Positions 17,193-26,972 are shown, counted from the stretch's first letter. The stretch is DNA of 64,000 bases from Verrucomicrobiales bacterium (GCA_024636835.1 JAGXGH010000079.1:1-64000), one strand, 5' to 3'. Notes: generated by a model from the sequence alone, not told the origin. Numbers and translations are program-made.

Positions 17193-18227
17193 ATGCAAGC
17201 CATCGAATTCACCGAACCGAAATGCATCACGGTCATTGATCGCCCAGACGAAGCGAATCCAGGCCCCGGTGAAGCCGTCGTGCGCACGCATCGCATGGGG
17301 ATTTGCGGAACCGATATTGCCTGTTATCTCGGGAAGTTTCCATTCTTCGCCTACCCACGCACACCCGGGCATGAGCTCGGACTCGAAGTCGTCGCGGTGG
17401 GAGAAGGAGTAACCAATGTAAAGCCCGGCGATAAATGTTCTCTTGAACCTTACGTCAACGATCCCGACTCTCCGACCTCGAAAAAGGGTGCCTCCAACTG
17501 CTGCCCAGGCGTCCAGGTGATCGGGGTGCACAACAACGGCGGCTTGCGCAAAGGCACATTCATCGTCCCCGCCCGCAAGCTCCACCCAGGTAACGATCTC
17601 AGCTACGACCAACTCGCGCTCGTCGAGACATTGGCCATCGGCTACCACGCTGTTCAGCGCGGAAATCCACAGCCAGGCGAGACGGTGCTCGTCATCGGTG
17701 CGGGCCCTATTGGACTCGCTTGCCTTGAATTTCTAAAACTCATGGATGGCCTGAATGTCATCGTAATGGACATGGTGCAAGGACGGCTGGATTTCTGCAC
17801 GAAACACCTCGGAATCGAAACCGGTGTTCTTACCAAAGCAGATGGCTCACACCTCGCGGAACTTGAGAAAATCACCGAGAATCAATTGGTGGATGTGATC
17901 ATCGATGCGACGGGCTCACCACGCTCGATGTCTACCTGCTTCGAGTTCGCCGCCTTCACTGGTCGCGTCGTCTATGTGGGTATCACAACCTCGGACATCA
18001 TCTTCCCCCACGCGCGGGTGTTTCATCGACGCGAACTCACACTGCTCGCCTCTCGCAACGCGGTGCCATCGGATTTCACAGAAATCATCGACCTCATCTG
18101 CCAGGAAAAAATCAACACCGACCTTTGGATCACGCACCGCATCGGATTCGATGAAGTGCCTGAAAAATTCGATCAATTCACCGACCCGAACCTCGGCACC
18201 ATCAAAGCGATCATCGAAGTTCGCTAG
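17193..18227 (+). CDS. Zinc-dependent medium-chain alcohol/sugar dehydrogenase
   Basis: 344 aa. Catalytic zinc ligands in MGICGTDIACYLG (Cys) and TPGHELGLEVV (His-Glu); Rossmann motif VIGAGPIGLACLEF near residue 168. The usual four-cysteine structural zinc loop is replaced by a stretch ending GASNCCPG, so most of those ligands are missing. It probably oxidises a polyol or sugar acid hydroxyl with NAD. A second copy lacking the first 42 residues lies at 21534-22442. Confidence 0.87.
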   Translation: MQAIEFTEPKCITVIDRPDEANPGPGEAVVRTHRMGICGTDIACYLGKFPFFAYPRTPGHELGLEVVAVGEGVTNVKPGDKCSLEPYVNDPDSPTSKKGASNCCPGVQVIGVHNNGGLRKGTFIVPARKLHPGNDLSYDQLALVETLAIGYHAVQRGNPQPGETVLVIGAGPIGLACLEFLKLMDGLNVIVMDMVQGRLDFCTKHLGIETGVLTKADGSHLAELEKITENQLVDVIIDATGSPRSMSTCFEFAAFTGRVVYVGITTSDIIFPHARVFHRRELTLLASRNAVPSDFTEIIDLICQEKINTDLWITHRIGFDEVPEKFDQFTDPNLGTIKAIIEVR

Positions 18228-18360
18228 AAAGGAGATTGGAAGATTCGAGAATAGAGATTAGATACTGATGATGAACCCCTTGGAGTGATCGTTGAGATCC
18301 ATATAACCCATTCAATATTAGTGTCTATTCGTGTTCATTCGTGGTTCTATTTCCCTTCTC

Positions 18361-18464
18361 ATACCGGATTCGAATAAAAACCTGACTTCACGCCGCGCAC
18401 AAGTGACTCACAATCAACCATTTCACTTTCCGATCGCGTCAGATCAATACCAAGATTTGGTATT
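18361..18464. repeat. Dispersed intergenic repeat, copy B
   Basis: Full-length member of the window's own repeat family. Order of conserved blocks: taccgg..cgaataaaa, cctgact, gccgcgcacaagt, cacaatcaacc, cgatcgcgtcagatcaa, then taccaagatttggta. It sits in the gap between the dehydrogenase and the esterase and is absent from the duplicate gap at 22443-22458. Confidence 0.8.
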
Positions 18465-18488
18465 AGATTAATCCCAAAAAAGACAGTC

Positions 18489-19265
18489 ATGCTGAATAGA
18501 CGAACCTTTATAACAAGCAGCATCGCTGCTCTCGGCTCTACAACGCTTTCTAGTAATGCCAAGGCAGAACAGCAATCCGCCGATACAAAAGCAGTGGGTG
18601 GATACAACTATCGACTACCGTATTTCCAGAAAGGTAGTCGACTTCTATTTCAGGGCGACTCCATCACCGACATGAAGTGGGGACGTGACCAGAGTGATCG
18701 AAACCACTATCTGGGACATAGCTACGTGTTTCTTATTGCCGCAAGGCTGGGCGTTGATATGCCTGAAGCAGAGCTCGACATCTACAATCGTGGCATCAGC
18801 GGCAACGCAGTGGCGAACCTCCGCAAACGTTGGACGAAGGACGCTATCGACATGAAACCTGACGTCCTCAGCATTCTCATCGGAACCAATGACGTTGGCA
18901 GTGGCGTGCAGGCAGATGCCTTTGAGACCGACTACAGATATCTGCTGGATTCCAGCAAGAACGCAAATCCTGAACTGAGAATTATTCTCCTGGATCCCTT
19001 CGTCCTTCCTACCGGGAGGTTGAAGAATGAGGAAGCGTGGAAATCGCGCCGAGGTGCCACGGACAAGCTCGGCATGGTCGTCGCCCAACTGGCAAAAGAC
19101 TATGATACCGTGCATATCAAAACCCAGGAAATCTTCGATAATGCCGCGGCAGCAGCTTCACCTGGGCAGTGGATGTGGGACGGGATACACCCACTTCCCC
19201 AAGGTCACGAACTCATCGCTCGCAATTGGCTTCAGGAAGTCAGTGCCCGCTGGCCTCAAGGATAG
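18489..19265 (+). CDS. Tat-exported SGNH/GDSL hydrolase
   Basis: 258 aa. The N-terminus MLNRRTFITSSIAALGS is a twin-arginine signal ending near SSNAKA. SGNH blocks are intact: FQGDSITD (Ser), NRGISGNAVANL (Gly), IGTNDVGSG (Asn) and WMWDGIHPLPQGH (Asp/His). Such periplasmic esterases usually deacetylate polysaccharides or oligosaccharides. Its place after a sugar-oxidation cluster fits release of acetyl groups from an imported glycan. A near-identical paralogue is at 22459-23235. Confidence 0.9.
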   Translation: MLNRRTFITSSIAALGSTTLSSNAKAEQQSADTKAVGGYNYRLPYFQKGSRLLFQGDSITDMKWGRDQSDRNHYLGHSYVFLIAARLGVDMPEAELDIYNRGISGNAVANLRKRWTKDAIDMKPDVLSILIGTNDVGSGVQADAFETDYRYLLDSSKNANPELRIILLDPFVLPTGRLKNEEAWKSRRGATDKLGMVVAQLAKDYDTVHIKTQEIFDNAAAAASPGQWMWDGIHPLPQGHELIARNWLQEVSARWPQG

Positions 19266-19737
19266 CAGTGTAGGAAGATGCCCAACAAGCTGAAGAGAAG
19301 GCACGCGCTGATGCCGCTTCTTCTTAACAAGGAGTCACTCTTGCACGGGAACCTCATCTGGATCTGCAAAAATCTAACTACCGGAATAACTGAGTTTGCG
19401 AAGGCATGAGTGTGCTGCGGTGAGGCGGTTGGCGGAGGGCGTATCCGGGAGGGCGTATCCGAGTGGTGTTTGCTAAGGTAATTTCAGCGAAATTTGTTAC
19501 CTGGCACCGAATGGTAATTCATTAAGAGCGCCACCGGCGCGTTTCCTTCAAGGAGCACGGCGCGTCTCGCCCGTTTGAGCGGTGTTCGCTGTTCTCTAAC
19601 GTTACCGAACAATCGCTTAACGCAGTGCTATTCTTACCCCCAAATCCCAAATCCCGTTAAAAGACATCCAGCGTCAATACATCGCTGCGTCGACGTGGAC
19701 TCCTTGATATACTGCTTATGGGTGTCCTAGGACGAAC
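19266..19737. other. Intergenic region, no gene seen
   Basis: The first 110 bp are the tail of the duplicated segment. It then holds two tandem gagggcgtatccg units (about 19436-19462), a short ggtgtttgcta motif (19465-19475) shared with 21400 and 23367, and a hairpin-like ggtaatttcagcgaaatttgttacc. No coding frame is convincing. Confidence 0.5.
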
Positions 19738-21249
19738 TCAGCCTTCATCGGCAAATATTTCTCGATATTTACTCTCTAGCGTAGCCACTTCGTCATTCGT
19801 CAAGGCCTCAAATTCCTTGCTACGCGCCCGTTTGGATAAGTTGCCTGCATTCTGCCTCAAAAAACGAATCAACAAATCTACCGTGTGATCTGGCATGTCG
19901 ATATACTGAGTGACAAACGCCTTCATCAAATCGTATTTTTCGAGATAGGCCACTTCCTCAGGCAATGCCACGGCAATCGTATGATCCACGCACGAATAAA
20001 AGAACTCGGCTTGCCGCGTGGCGTCAAAATATCGATAAAGATCTATCGTCTGGTTAAGCACCTCAACATTCCCTTTGTCGGTCGCGCGCCATTGAACATG
20101 GTCTAGCCTAGGCCGCGAATAAGCCTCAAGGACTGCTCGATATTCAGTAATTCTATCGAGGATCACCGAGGAAACGGGAAACACCAATCCATGAGGCGTG
20201 AAGCCTGTGTCCAAGAGAACGTGATGAAACAGGTATCGATGAAGACGCCCATTTCCATCTTCAAACGGATGGATAAACACAAAACCAAACGCTACAGAAG
20301 CAGCGGCCAACACTGGCGGATAGTCGCTCTCCTTCAATAATTCTGCGGTTTCTATCAGTCCGCCTATCAGGCGCTCCAGATCATCAAACCTCGCCGAGAC
20401 ATGGTCAGGAATCGGTAGCCCAGTCGAACGATCACGGATTCCTACATACCCGCCTTCCTTTCTGTATCCCATGTGTATGAAGCGCGTATCGGTGATGACT
20501 TCACGCTGCAAACGCTCAAGTTCATCCCATGACAGGGGCGTCAGTCCGGCCTTTCCAATGACCCTTCCCCACCGCTCTGCTCGATTATGCGGCGGATTTT
20601 CTCCCTCGATCGCATAAGATGCCTTTGAATCCTCCAAAAGCAGAAATGCAGCTGCACGCAATAAGACATCTGGATGAATCTTTCCAATGGTTTGCATGGC
20701 ACGCTCTGAAAGCTTTTTCCCAATCAGCTCATCGAGCTTTGCCGTGCGTCGAATCAGTGGGCAGAAATCTCTCACTCCTGGCAAGTTATTGCGCACTCGA
20801 TGACGCTTTGAAGAACGCGACGGCCCGGCATATTGTAATTTCCCATCCAGAAGATCGACAAAGTTTCCCTGCGTCAAATCAGCGATATCCAAGCGCTTTT
20901 CGAGGAGATACTCATAAAGAAACCAAATCTTCCGAGCATATCTACCGTTGGGTTCACGCTTCACGATCTCTTCGATTTCATCATCTTTAACCATGTCGAA
21001 GAGCGCCTTCAACACCGTCAAATCGACACCTTCATGCTTTAAGGCAAAAACCAGATGCCCGTAGAGATTATCCTCAGGCGCATGGCGAGGAGTGAATACG
21101 CGCCATGCCTCTGTTTCATATTTGGTGTGCTTAGAGCTGATCACCGCCAACATGTCGGGCATAGGAACGCCCAAAGAATATTTCGCCAATAGGAATCCAT
21201 ACCCAGCCAAGGTGGCATTTTCTTCTGGTAGAGGGCGGTCAATCATCAA
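19738..21249 (-). CDS. Fic-family protein (probable AMPylase)
   Basis: 503 aa. The core motif HPFEDGNGRLHRY lies near residue 325, complete for nucleotide transfer to a protein hydroxyl. About 110 residues earlier is SYAIEGENPP, which fits the inhibitory-helix motif (S/T)xxxE(G/N); this marks a class II, self-inhibited Fic protein. An N-terminal domain of about 190 residues and a C-terminal winged-helix-like region (LLIRFLRQNAGNLSKRARS) frame it. It is inserted between the two copies of the esterase module. Three short repeats upstream may be its operator. Confidence 0.9.
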   Translation of the reverse strand: MMIDRPLPEENATLAGYGFLLAKYSLGVPMPDMLAVISSKHTKYETEAWRVFTPRHAPEDNLYGHLVFALKHEGVDLTVLKALFDMVKDDEIEEIVKREPNGRYARKIWFLYEYLLEKRLDIADLTQGNFVDLLDGKLQYAGPSRSSKRHRVRNNLPGVRDFCPLIRRTAKLDELIGKKLSERAMQTIGKIHPDVLLRAAAFLLLEDSKASYAIEGENPPHNRAERWGRVIGKAGLTPLSWDELERLQREVITDTRFIHMGYRKEGGYVGIRDRSTGLPIPDHVSARFDDLERLIGGLIETAELLKESDYPPVLAAASVAFGFVFIHPFEDGNGRLHRYLFHHVLLDTGFTPHGLVFPVSSVILDRITEYRAVLEAYSRPRLDHVQWRATDKGNVEVLNQTIDLYRYFDATRQAEFFYSCVDHTIAVALPEEVAYLEKYDLMKAFVTQYIDMPDHTVDLLIRFLRQNAGNLSKRARSKEFEALTNDEVATLESKYREIFADEG

Positions 21250-21256
21250 CCAACAA

Positions 21257-21329
21257 TCTCATGAAAAAGACTTACTTTCCATGAGAAACGCTTACTTTTC
21301 ACCACATTCCGTGAAAAACACTTATTTAG
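21257..21329 (-). promoter_or_regulatory. Three operator-like direct repeats before the Fic gene
   Basis: Starting at 21261, 21281 and 21311 the pattern (A/G)TGA(A/G)AAA then CTTA(C/T)TT occurs three times in the same orientation within 70 bp, directly upstream of the Fic start at 21249. The 20- and 30-bp spacing is not a multiple of one helical turn in each step, but the conservation within AT-rich sequence suggests a repressor or autoregulator site. Confidence 0.45.
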
Positions 21330-21397
21330 CAGCTTGAATACCACGCTCGCTTTGGGTCAATCCCTCAATCATTGTTAACAGCGGGGTGCGGAGCGAG

Positions 21398-21531
21398 GGT
21401 GGTGTTTGCTACGAAAAATCGAAGAGCGAGACATTCCTGCGCCGACTTCTGCTTGCGAATCATTGGATTTAATCACTCATCATCAACAAGTTACGCAAAT
21501 TTACGACAACTATATGTCTGACATCTTACCT
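21398..21531. repeat. Degenerate direct repeat bordering copy 2 (left)
   Basis: Shares ggtgtttgctacgaaaaat, attcctgcgcc and a terminal tatgt..gacatctt with 23361-23497 on the same strand. The two flank duplicated segment copy 2. Confidence 0.5.
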
Positions 21532-21533
21532 TT

Positions 21534-22442
21534 GCCTGTTATCTCGGGAAGTTTCCATTCTTCGCCTACCCACGCACACCCGGGCATGAACTCGGACTCG
21601 AAGTCGTCGCCGTTGGAGAAGATGTCACCAATGTGAAGCCTGGCGATAAATGTTCTCTCGAGCCTTACGTTAACGATCCTGGCTCTCCGACCTCGAAAAA
21701 AGGCGCATCAAACTGCTGCCCTGGCGTCCAAGTGATTGGTGTGCATAACAACGGCGGATTGCGTAAAGGCACCTTTATCGTACCCGCCCGCAAGCTCCAC
21801 CCAGGCAATGATCTCAGCTACGACCAACTTGCACTCGTCGAGACATTAGCCATCGGCTACCACGCCGTTCAACGCGGAAATCCACAACCCGGCGAATCGG
21901 TTCTCGTCATCGGCGCAGGCCCGATCGGACTCGCTTGCCTTGAATTCCTCAAACTCATGGATGGCGTGAATGTCATCGTGATGGACATGGTGCAAGGAAG
22001 GCTGGATTTCTGCGCAAAAAACTTAGTGATCAAAACCGGTGTCCTTGCCAAAGCCGATGGTTCACACCTCACGGAACTTGAGAAAATCACCGAGAATCAG
22101 TTGGTCGATGTCATCATTGATGCGACGGGCTCACCACGCTCGATGTCTACCTGCTTCGAGTTCGCCGCCTTCACCGGTCGCGTGGTTTATGTCGGCATCA
22201 CAACCTCGGACATCATCTTCCCACACGCGCCAGTGTTTCATCGGCGCGAACTCACACTGCTCGCATCCCGCAACGCGGTGCCATCGGATTTCACAGAAAT
22301 CATCGAGCTCATTCGCCAGGGGAAAATCAACACAGATCTCTGGATCACGCACCGCATCGGATTCGATGAAGTCCCAGAGAAGTTCGATCAATTCACCGAC
22401 CCGAACCTCGGCACCATCAAAGCGATCATCGAAATCCGTTAA
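21534..22442 (+). pseudogene. 5'-truncated zinc dehydrogenase (duplicate)
   Basis: Homologous to the gene at 17193-18227 from residue 43 on, about 95 percent identical at protein level by eye. The first 42 residues, with the catalytic-zinc cysteine, are absent; upstream sequence is unrelated. Translation could start at a GTG at 21633, giving 269 aa, but this also loses the GHE ligands. The frame is otherwise intact, so the truncation is probably recent. It cannot be an active dehydrogenase of the normal kind. Confidence 0.85.
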
Positions 22443-22458
22443 TTAAAAATCACAACTC

Positions 22459-23235
22459 ATGCTGAATAGACGAACCTTCATAACAAGTAGCATGGCCGCT
22501 CTCGGCTCCGCAACGCTTTCTAGCAATGCCAAAGCAGAACAGCCAACCGGTGAAACGAAAGCAGTCGGTGGTTACAGCTATCAGTTACCGTCTTTCAAGA
22601 AAGGGAGTCGGCTACTCTTTCAGGGCGACTCCATCACGGACATGAAATGGGGACGTGACCAGAGTGATCGCAATCATTACCTGGGTCATAGCTACGTGTT
22701 TCTTATTGCGGCAAGGCTTGGTGTGGATATGCCTGAAGCACAGCTCGATATCTACAATCGTGGCATCAGCGGAAACGCAGTAGCAAACCTTCGCAAGCGT
22801 TGGTCCAAGGACGCCATCGACATGAAACCTGACGTCCTGAGCATTCTCATCGGAACCAATGACGTCGGCAGCGGCGTGCAGGCAGATGACTTCCAGGCTG
22901 ACTACCGCTATCTGCTGGATTCTAGCAAGAACGCAAACCCTGATCTGAGAATAGTTCTCCTAGATCCTTTCGTTCTCCCTACGGGAAAATTGAAAGATAA
23001 AGAAGCGTGGAAGTCCCGCCAAAGTGCTACAGACAAGCTCGGTGTTGTTGTTGCCCAACTGGCAAAAGACTACAATACGGCGCATATCAAGACCCAGGAA
23101 ATATTCGATACGGCAGCGGCATCAGTTTCACCTGAGCATTGGATGTGGGACGGGATACACCCCCTTCCCCAAGGCCACGAACTCATCGCTCGCAACTGGA
23201 TTCAGGAAGTCAGCGCCCGCTGGCCGCAAGAGTAG
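22459..23235 (+). CDS. Tat-exported SGNH/GDSL hydrolase, paralogue
   Basis: 258 aa, same length as the protein at 18489-19265 and differing at scattered positions (for example SYQLPSFKKG versus NYRLPYFQKG). The Tat signal MLNRRTFITSSMAALGS and all SGNH blocks (GDSITD, GISGNAVANL, IGTNDVGSG, WDGIHP) are kept, so both copies look functional while the linked dehydrogenase copy decayed. It follows the truncated dehydrogenase by 16 bp. Confidence 0.9.
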   Translation: MLNRRTFITSSMAALGSATLSSNAKAEQPTGETKAVGGYSYQLPSFKKGSRLLFQGDSITDMKWGRDQSDRNHYLGHSYVFLIAARLGVDMPEAQLDIYNRGISGNAVANLRKRWSKDAIDMKPDVLSILIGTNDVGSGVQADDFQADYRYLLDSSKNANPDLRIVLLDPFVLPTGKLKDKEAWKSRQSATDKLGVVVAQLAKDYNTAHIKTQEIFDTAAASVSPEHWMWDGIHPLPQGHELIARNWIQEVSARWPQE

Positions 23236-23360
23236 CAGGGCAGGAAGATGCCCGATATGCCGATAGGAGGACAAGCGGTGATGCCGCCTCTTCTTAACAA
23301 GGATTCTCTCTTCCACGGGAACCTCATCTGGGTCTGCAAAAATCTAAGAACGCAAAAATA

Positions 23361-23497
23361 GTGGTGATGTTTGCTACGAAAAATGTAACGAATTAAGATT
23401 CCCGCGCCAACCTTTTGTCACCGATTTTAGATTTCAAACCATTCTCCATCAGAGGCTTACCGAAATTACTGACTACTATGTGCCCGGCATCTTTTTT
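23361..23497. repeat. Degenerate direct repeat bordering copy 2 (right)
   Basis: Partner of 21398-21531: tgtttgctacgaaaaat, attcccgcgcc, then tatgtgcccggcatctt. It begins about 14 bp after the duplicated segment ends. Confidence 0.5.
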
Positions 23498-23504
23498 TTC
23501 TCAT

Positions 23505-23978
23505 TCAATCTCCCAATGTATCAATTGCTTTCTCTAAAGAAAATTCACTGTCAATAAAATCCCGACCATCAACCGAGTATGCATAAAAATCGCATATTAC
23601 TATATTTTTATACTCGTCTATTGGTTCAGAATCGACCAATTCATACATCACCTCTATCCTTGCTCTTGACTTAGACTTAATGTTAATGGGGTGAGGTTTG
23701 ATCTGAACTGCGAGATACCGCTTACCACCTATCCACATAATCCATTCCTTTGATGTTTTGTATTCGAAGCTGCTTACAGATAAAGACAGATCATAATCTG
23801 AAGGATTTACAATTTCCAAGATTACATTTTTTTTAACATCGCCATCAGTTATCGATATGATCTCTAAATCCAGTTTTCTAATATTAAACCCCTCTAAAGA
23901 ACGATGACCATTATCTTTACAAGCAAAAAACAACACCACCCCCGCAAGGCAAGATATACCCATAAAAATTCTATTCAT
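23505..23978 (-). CDS. Putative lipoprotein of unknown function
   Basis: 157 aa from the ATG at 23978 (MNRIFMGISCLAGVVLFFAC), with a lipobox FFAC. The mature part is a beta-rich domain (LDLEIISITDGDVKKNVILE; VNPSDYDLSLSVSSFEYKT) reminiscent of LEA-type-2 or other immunoglobulin-like envelope domains. The DNA is clearly more AT-rich than its neighbours, which suggests separate acquisition. It lies just beyond the duplicated module. Confidence 0.65.
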   Translation of the reverse strand: MNRIFMGISCLAGVVLFFACKDNGHRSLEGFNIRKLDLEIISITDGDVKKNVILEIVNPSDYDLSLSVSSFEYKTSKEWIMWIGGKRYLAVQIKPHPINIKSKSRARIEVMYELVDSEPIDEYKNIVICDFYAYSVDGRDFIDSEFSLEKAIDTLGD

Positions 23979-24083
23979 ATTCCATTTGATATTACAAGGC
24001 GCCAGGGTAACCAATCCAAATATCTGAATAAATACCGGCGCCATTGGCAGTGCATATTTTTTTTACCAGAAGCATCCTTATAA

Positions 24084-24323
24084 CACAAGCGCCTGCCTTC
24101 AAATTTTAAATATCAGGACACCCATGATTCACTCCGAGATAATCGCGGTTCAAGTTTCTCTCTGCAAGCCAATTCCCTCTCACAAGAACGAGACACCCAC
24201 AATTTGCTGGGCGAGGAGTTTCATGAACTACGCCACGCTAAGTCAATGCAGAGTGCCTTCGGTGGGCATTGGACCCTGAGCACCGCCACCCAATACTTCG
24301 TGATCGAACGACGCGAATACTAG
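24084..24323 (+). pseudogene. Possible gene tail without a start
   Basis: An 80-codon open frame with no suitable start encodes protein-like sequence (SFSLQANSLSQERDTHNLL; SAFGGHWTLSTATQYFVIE) ending in TAG 20 bp before the permease. It may be the 3' end of a gene lost when the segment to the left was rearranged. It does not look like the C-terminus of an ABC ATPase. Confidence 0.3.
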
Positions 24324-24343
24324 AATAAAGGAGCTCGTAACCT

Positions 24344-26971
24344 ATGGTTGCGAACAAACGTAGCGGGTCACGCTGTTTACTTCTTCCTTTCCCGATGCTC
24401 ACTGTTCTCCGACTGCTGATTCTCAACGTCCTTCGCCACCCACTACCAGGGCTCTTCAACCTGGCGGGCGTGGCTCTTGGCGTGGCGGTATTTCTTGCGG
24501 TCAGCCTAGCCAATAGATCCGCGACGGATGCCTTCCACGCGACGATCGATATCGTCGCCGGTAAGGCGAATCTCGAAGTGCGCGATAACTCAGGAGGACT
24601 GAATGAACGCTATTTTCGCGCCATCGCTGACCATCCTGAAGTAGCAGCCGCCTCACCCATCATCGAAGGCTACGCCACCCTGCCCGACCATCCGGGCGAA
24701 TATCTTCACCTTCTTGGGATCGATGTGTTCACCAACGCACCGCTTCAGACCGGTGGATTTGACCAACAGGTGATTGGCAACCCAGACCTCGCACCATGGA
24801 TTGCCAACGCTCGACAGGTCATTCTCCCCGCACCTCTGGCTGACAAACTCGGCATGAAGTCTGGCGATACCTTCACCGCGATGGTCAATAGCCAAGCCAT
24901 CGAACTCACTTTGACTGGCACATACGCTGCTGAGAGCGACACGCGTTCTTCCGCTTCGCAAATCGCGTTGATGGATATTGGCTGGGCTCAGGAGATGCTC
25001 GGCCGCGCGGGTAAGCTTAGCAGCGTTCAAGTCTTGCTAAAAAACACCGACGACCCAGCCGCAAGCAGTCAGCGAATACACGCTGAGCTCGGCCTTCCCG
25101 CGTCCGCGCAAATCACCACACCAGCCAACCGTTCCGCCACCGTGGAGAAAATGGCGCAAGGGTTTCAACTCAACCTCAACGCACTCGCCATGGTGTCATC
25201 TCTCGCCGGTGCATTCATCATTTTCAATACAATCTCAGCATCGGTCGTGCGCAGAAAACGTGAGATCGGCACCCTTCGTGCCATCGGATCGTCAACCGCG
25301 CAAATCCGCTGGTTATTTCTAGGCGAGGGATTGCTCTACGGCATCCTTGGCACCGCACTAGGATTGTGGATAGGTGATTGGCTAGCCGGACTTCTGGTTG
25401 GCGACGTTGCCACAACCATCTCTTCGCGCTACATGCTGAGCAAAGTCAGTGAAGTGAGCAAAGATTGGCTCACCTATGCTCCGGCGGCTGCGGTGGGAAT
25501 CGGGTCGGCATTCCTCGCCGCGTGGTCGCCCGCTCAACGTGCCGTGAAGATGGATCCAGCCGCATTGTTGGTGCCGGGACGTCAACAAGATCTACCGCGC
25601 ACCGGCATCCGTGCGTGGTTGATTACCGGCATCGTGCTCCTGGTGCTCGCGGCGATATGCGCGTGGTGGGCACTTCAACCAACAGGGCCACCAGTGCTCG
25701 CTCTCGCTGCCTGCCTATGTCTCCAACTCGGCGCAGCATGCTTGTCTCCGTGGCTCATTCACATTTGGACACGCTCCATTGCCAAGCTCACGGCGAAACG
25801 CCTTCCGCTAGCCTCGCTCGCCAACAACGACCTGGCACAATCGTCGGGAACCGTCGCCGTGGCAGTCAGCGCATCCGCTGTCACCCTGGCAATGCTCGTC
25901 GGTCTGGGTGTGATGGTTCACTCATTTCGCTCCACCGTAAACGACTGGATAGGTAGCACCTTAAAGGCGGATATCTATATCGCACCAGCCGAGAACGAGG
26001 TGCTGGGAACGCGATCCTTCTTGCCCGACGAAACCGTCACCTTGTTACGCGAACTACCGGGAATCACGGCATTCGCCACCTATCGCGAAACCTCCGTCTT
26101 ACCGCAAGAAAATGCGTCGTCACCAGTGACGCTCACCGCTGTTGACCCCGCTATTGTTGAAACGCTCGCCATCAAATCACGCAGCAATGATGAGAACCCC
26201 ATTTCCCAACAGTTCGACACATTCAGCAACGATGCAGGAGCCGCGATCATCACCGAACCGATGTCGCTCAAAACAGGATATCAACTCGGCGACGTGTTGA
26301 CCATCCCCACGCCAAGTGGCGACAAGCCTTTGCAGATCATCGCCATCGTCACCGACTATTCTGACGAGCGTGGACGGTTCTACATCCCGGCCGATGCCTT
26401 TTCCCAATGGTGGCAAGACGACCGGATCAACTCGGTTGGCATTTCTTTCAAGCCCGACCAAATACCGACTCCTGATGAGCTTATCACTCAACTCTCAGCC
26501 ACAGGTGAATTCGCCATTTACACCAACGCAAAACTCCGTGGACGGGTGATGGAGGTTTTTGACCAGACCTTTGCCATCACCAACATCTTGCGCGTGATCG
26601 CCATCATTGTCGCCGTGCTTGGTATCATTCTCTCACTCACCGTTCTCGTGCTCGAACGCAGCCGAGAGATAGCCACCCTGCAAGCCATCGGCGGGTCGAA
26701 ACCGCAAATCATCGCCATCTACACACTCGTCGCTGTTGCAATGGCGATGATCTTCACCCTGCTTGGCATCTCCTGTGGGTTCTTACTCGCCCTGATGCTC
26801 ACCGAAGTGGTCAACCCCGCGTTCTTCGGATGGACGATCCCCTTACGCGTAGATTGGCTCAATATCTTTTCCATCCCACTATGGACCCTACTCGTTGCCG
26901 CGCTTGCCGGCATGTTCCCAGCCTTTCACGCCGCCTCGCGCCCCGTCAGCGAGTCACTACGATCCGAATAG
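24344..26971 (+). CDS. FtsX-like ABC transporter permease (AttF/AttG type)
   Basis: 875-aa inner-membrane protein with two FtsX units: one membrane segment and a periplasmic MacB-like domain, then three to four segments, repeated. Typical stretches are NVLRHPLPGLFNLAGVALGV at the N-terminus, RREIGTLRAIGSS-like RKREIGTLRAIGS mid-protein and ERSREIATLQAIGGS near 780. The start at 24344 is favoured by an AGGAG about 10 bp upstream; an ATG at 24395 is the alternative. Together with the next gene it forms the permease/lipocalin pair of Att-type lipoprotein-release systems, but no ATPase gene is next to it. Confidence 0.88.
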   Translation: MVANKRSGSRCLLLPFPMLTVLRLLILNVLRHPLPGLFNLAGVALGVAVFLAVSLANRSATDAFHATIDIVAGKANLEVRDNSGGLNERYFRAIADHPEVAAASPIIEGYATLPDHPGEYLHLLGIDVFTNAPLQTGGFDQQVIGNPDLAPWIANARQVILPAPLADKLGMKSGDTFTAMVNSQAIELTLTGTYAAESDTRSSASQIALMDIGWAQEMLGRAGKLSSVQVLLKNTDDPAASSQRIHAELGLPASAQITTPANRSATVEKMAQGFQLNLNALAMVSSLAGAFIIFNTISASVVRRKREIGTLRAIGSSTAQIRWLFLGEGLLYGILGTALGLWIGDWLAGLLVGDVATTISSRYMLSKVSEVSKDWLTYAPAAAVGIGSAFLAAWSPAQRAVKMDPAALLVPGRQQDLPRTGIRAWLITGIVLLVLAAICAWWALQPTGPPVLALAACLCLQLGAACLSPWLIHIWTRSIAKLTAKRLPLASLANNDLAQSSGTVAVAVSASAVTLAMLVGLGVMVHSFRSTVNDWIGSTLKADIYIAPAENEVLGTRSFLPDETVTLLRELPGITAFATYRETSVLPQENASSPVTLTAVDPAIVETLAIKSRSNDENPISQQFDTFSNDAGAAIITEPMSLKTGYQLGDVLTIPTPSGDKPLQIIAIVTDYSDERGRFYIPADAFSQWWQDDRINSVGISFKPDQIPTPDELITQLSATGEFAIYTNAKLRGRVMEVFDQTFAITNILRVIAIIVAVLGIILSLTVLVLERSREIATLQAIGGSKPQIIAIYTLVAVAMAMIFTLLGISCGFLLALMLTEVVNPAFFGWTIPLRVDWLNIFSIPLWTLLVAALAGMFPAFHAASRPVSESLRSE

Positions 26972-26972
26972 T

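Larger units (their letters stand above)
17317..19377. repeat. Segmental duplication, copy 1
   Basis: From within the dehydrogenase gene to about 110 bp past the esterase gene this segment is repeated at 21532-23347 with high identity. Copy 1 holds an extra 245 bp between the two genes, including dispersed repeat copy B. Confidence 0.9.
21532..23347. repeat. Segmental duplication, copy 2
   Basis: Second copy of 17317-19377, starting abruptly at ttgcctgttatctcggg inside the dehydrogenase and ending at tctgcaaaaatctaa. The intergenic gap is 16 bp instead of 261 bp. Confidence 0.9.

Noticed and set aside
24084..24323. Tail of the missing ABC ATPase
   Set aside because: The sequence lacks any D-loop or H-loop-like ending of ABC ATPases.
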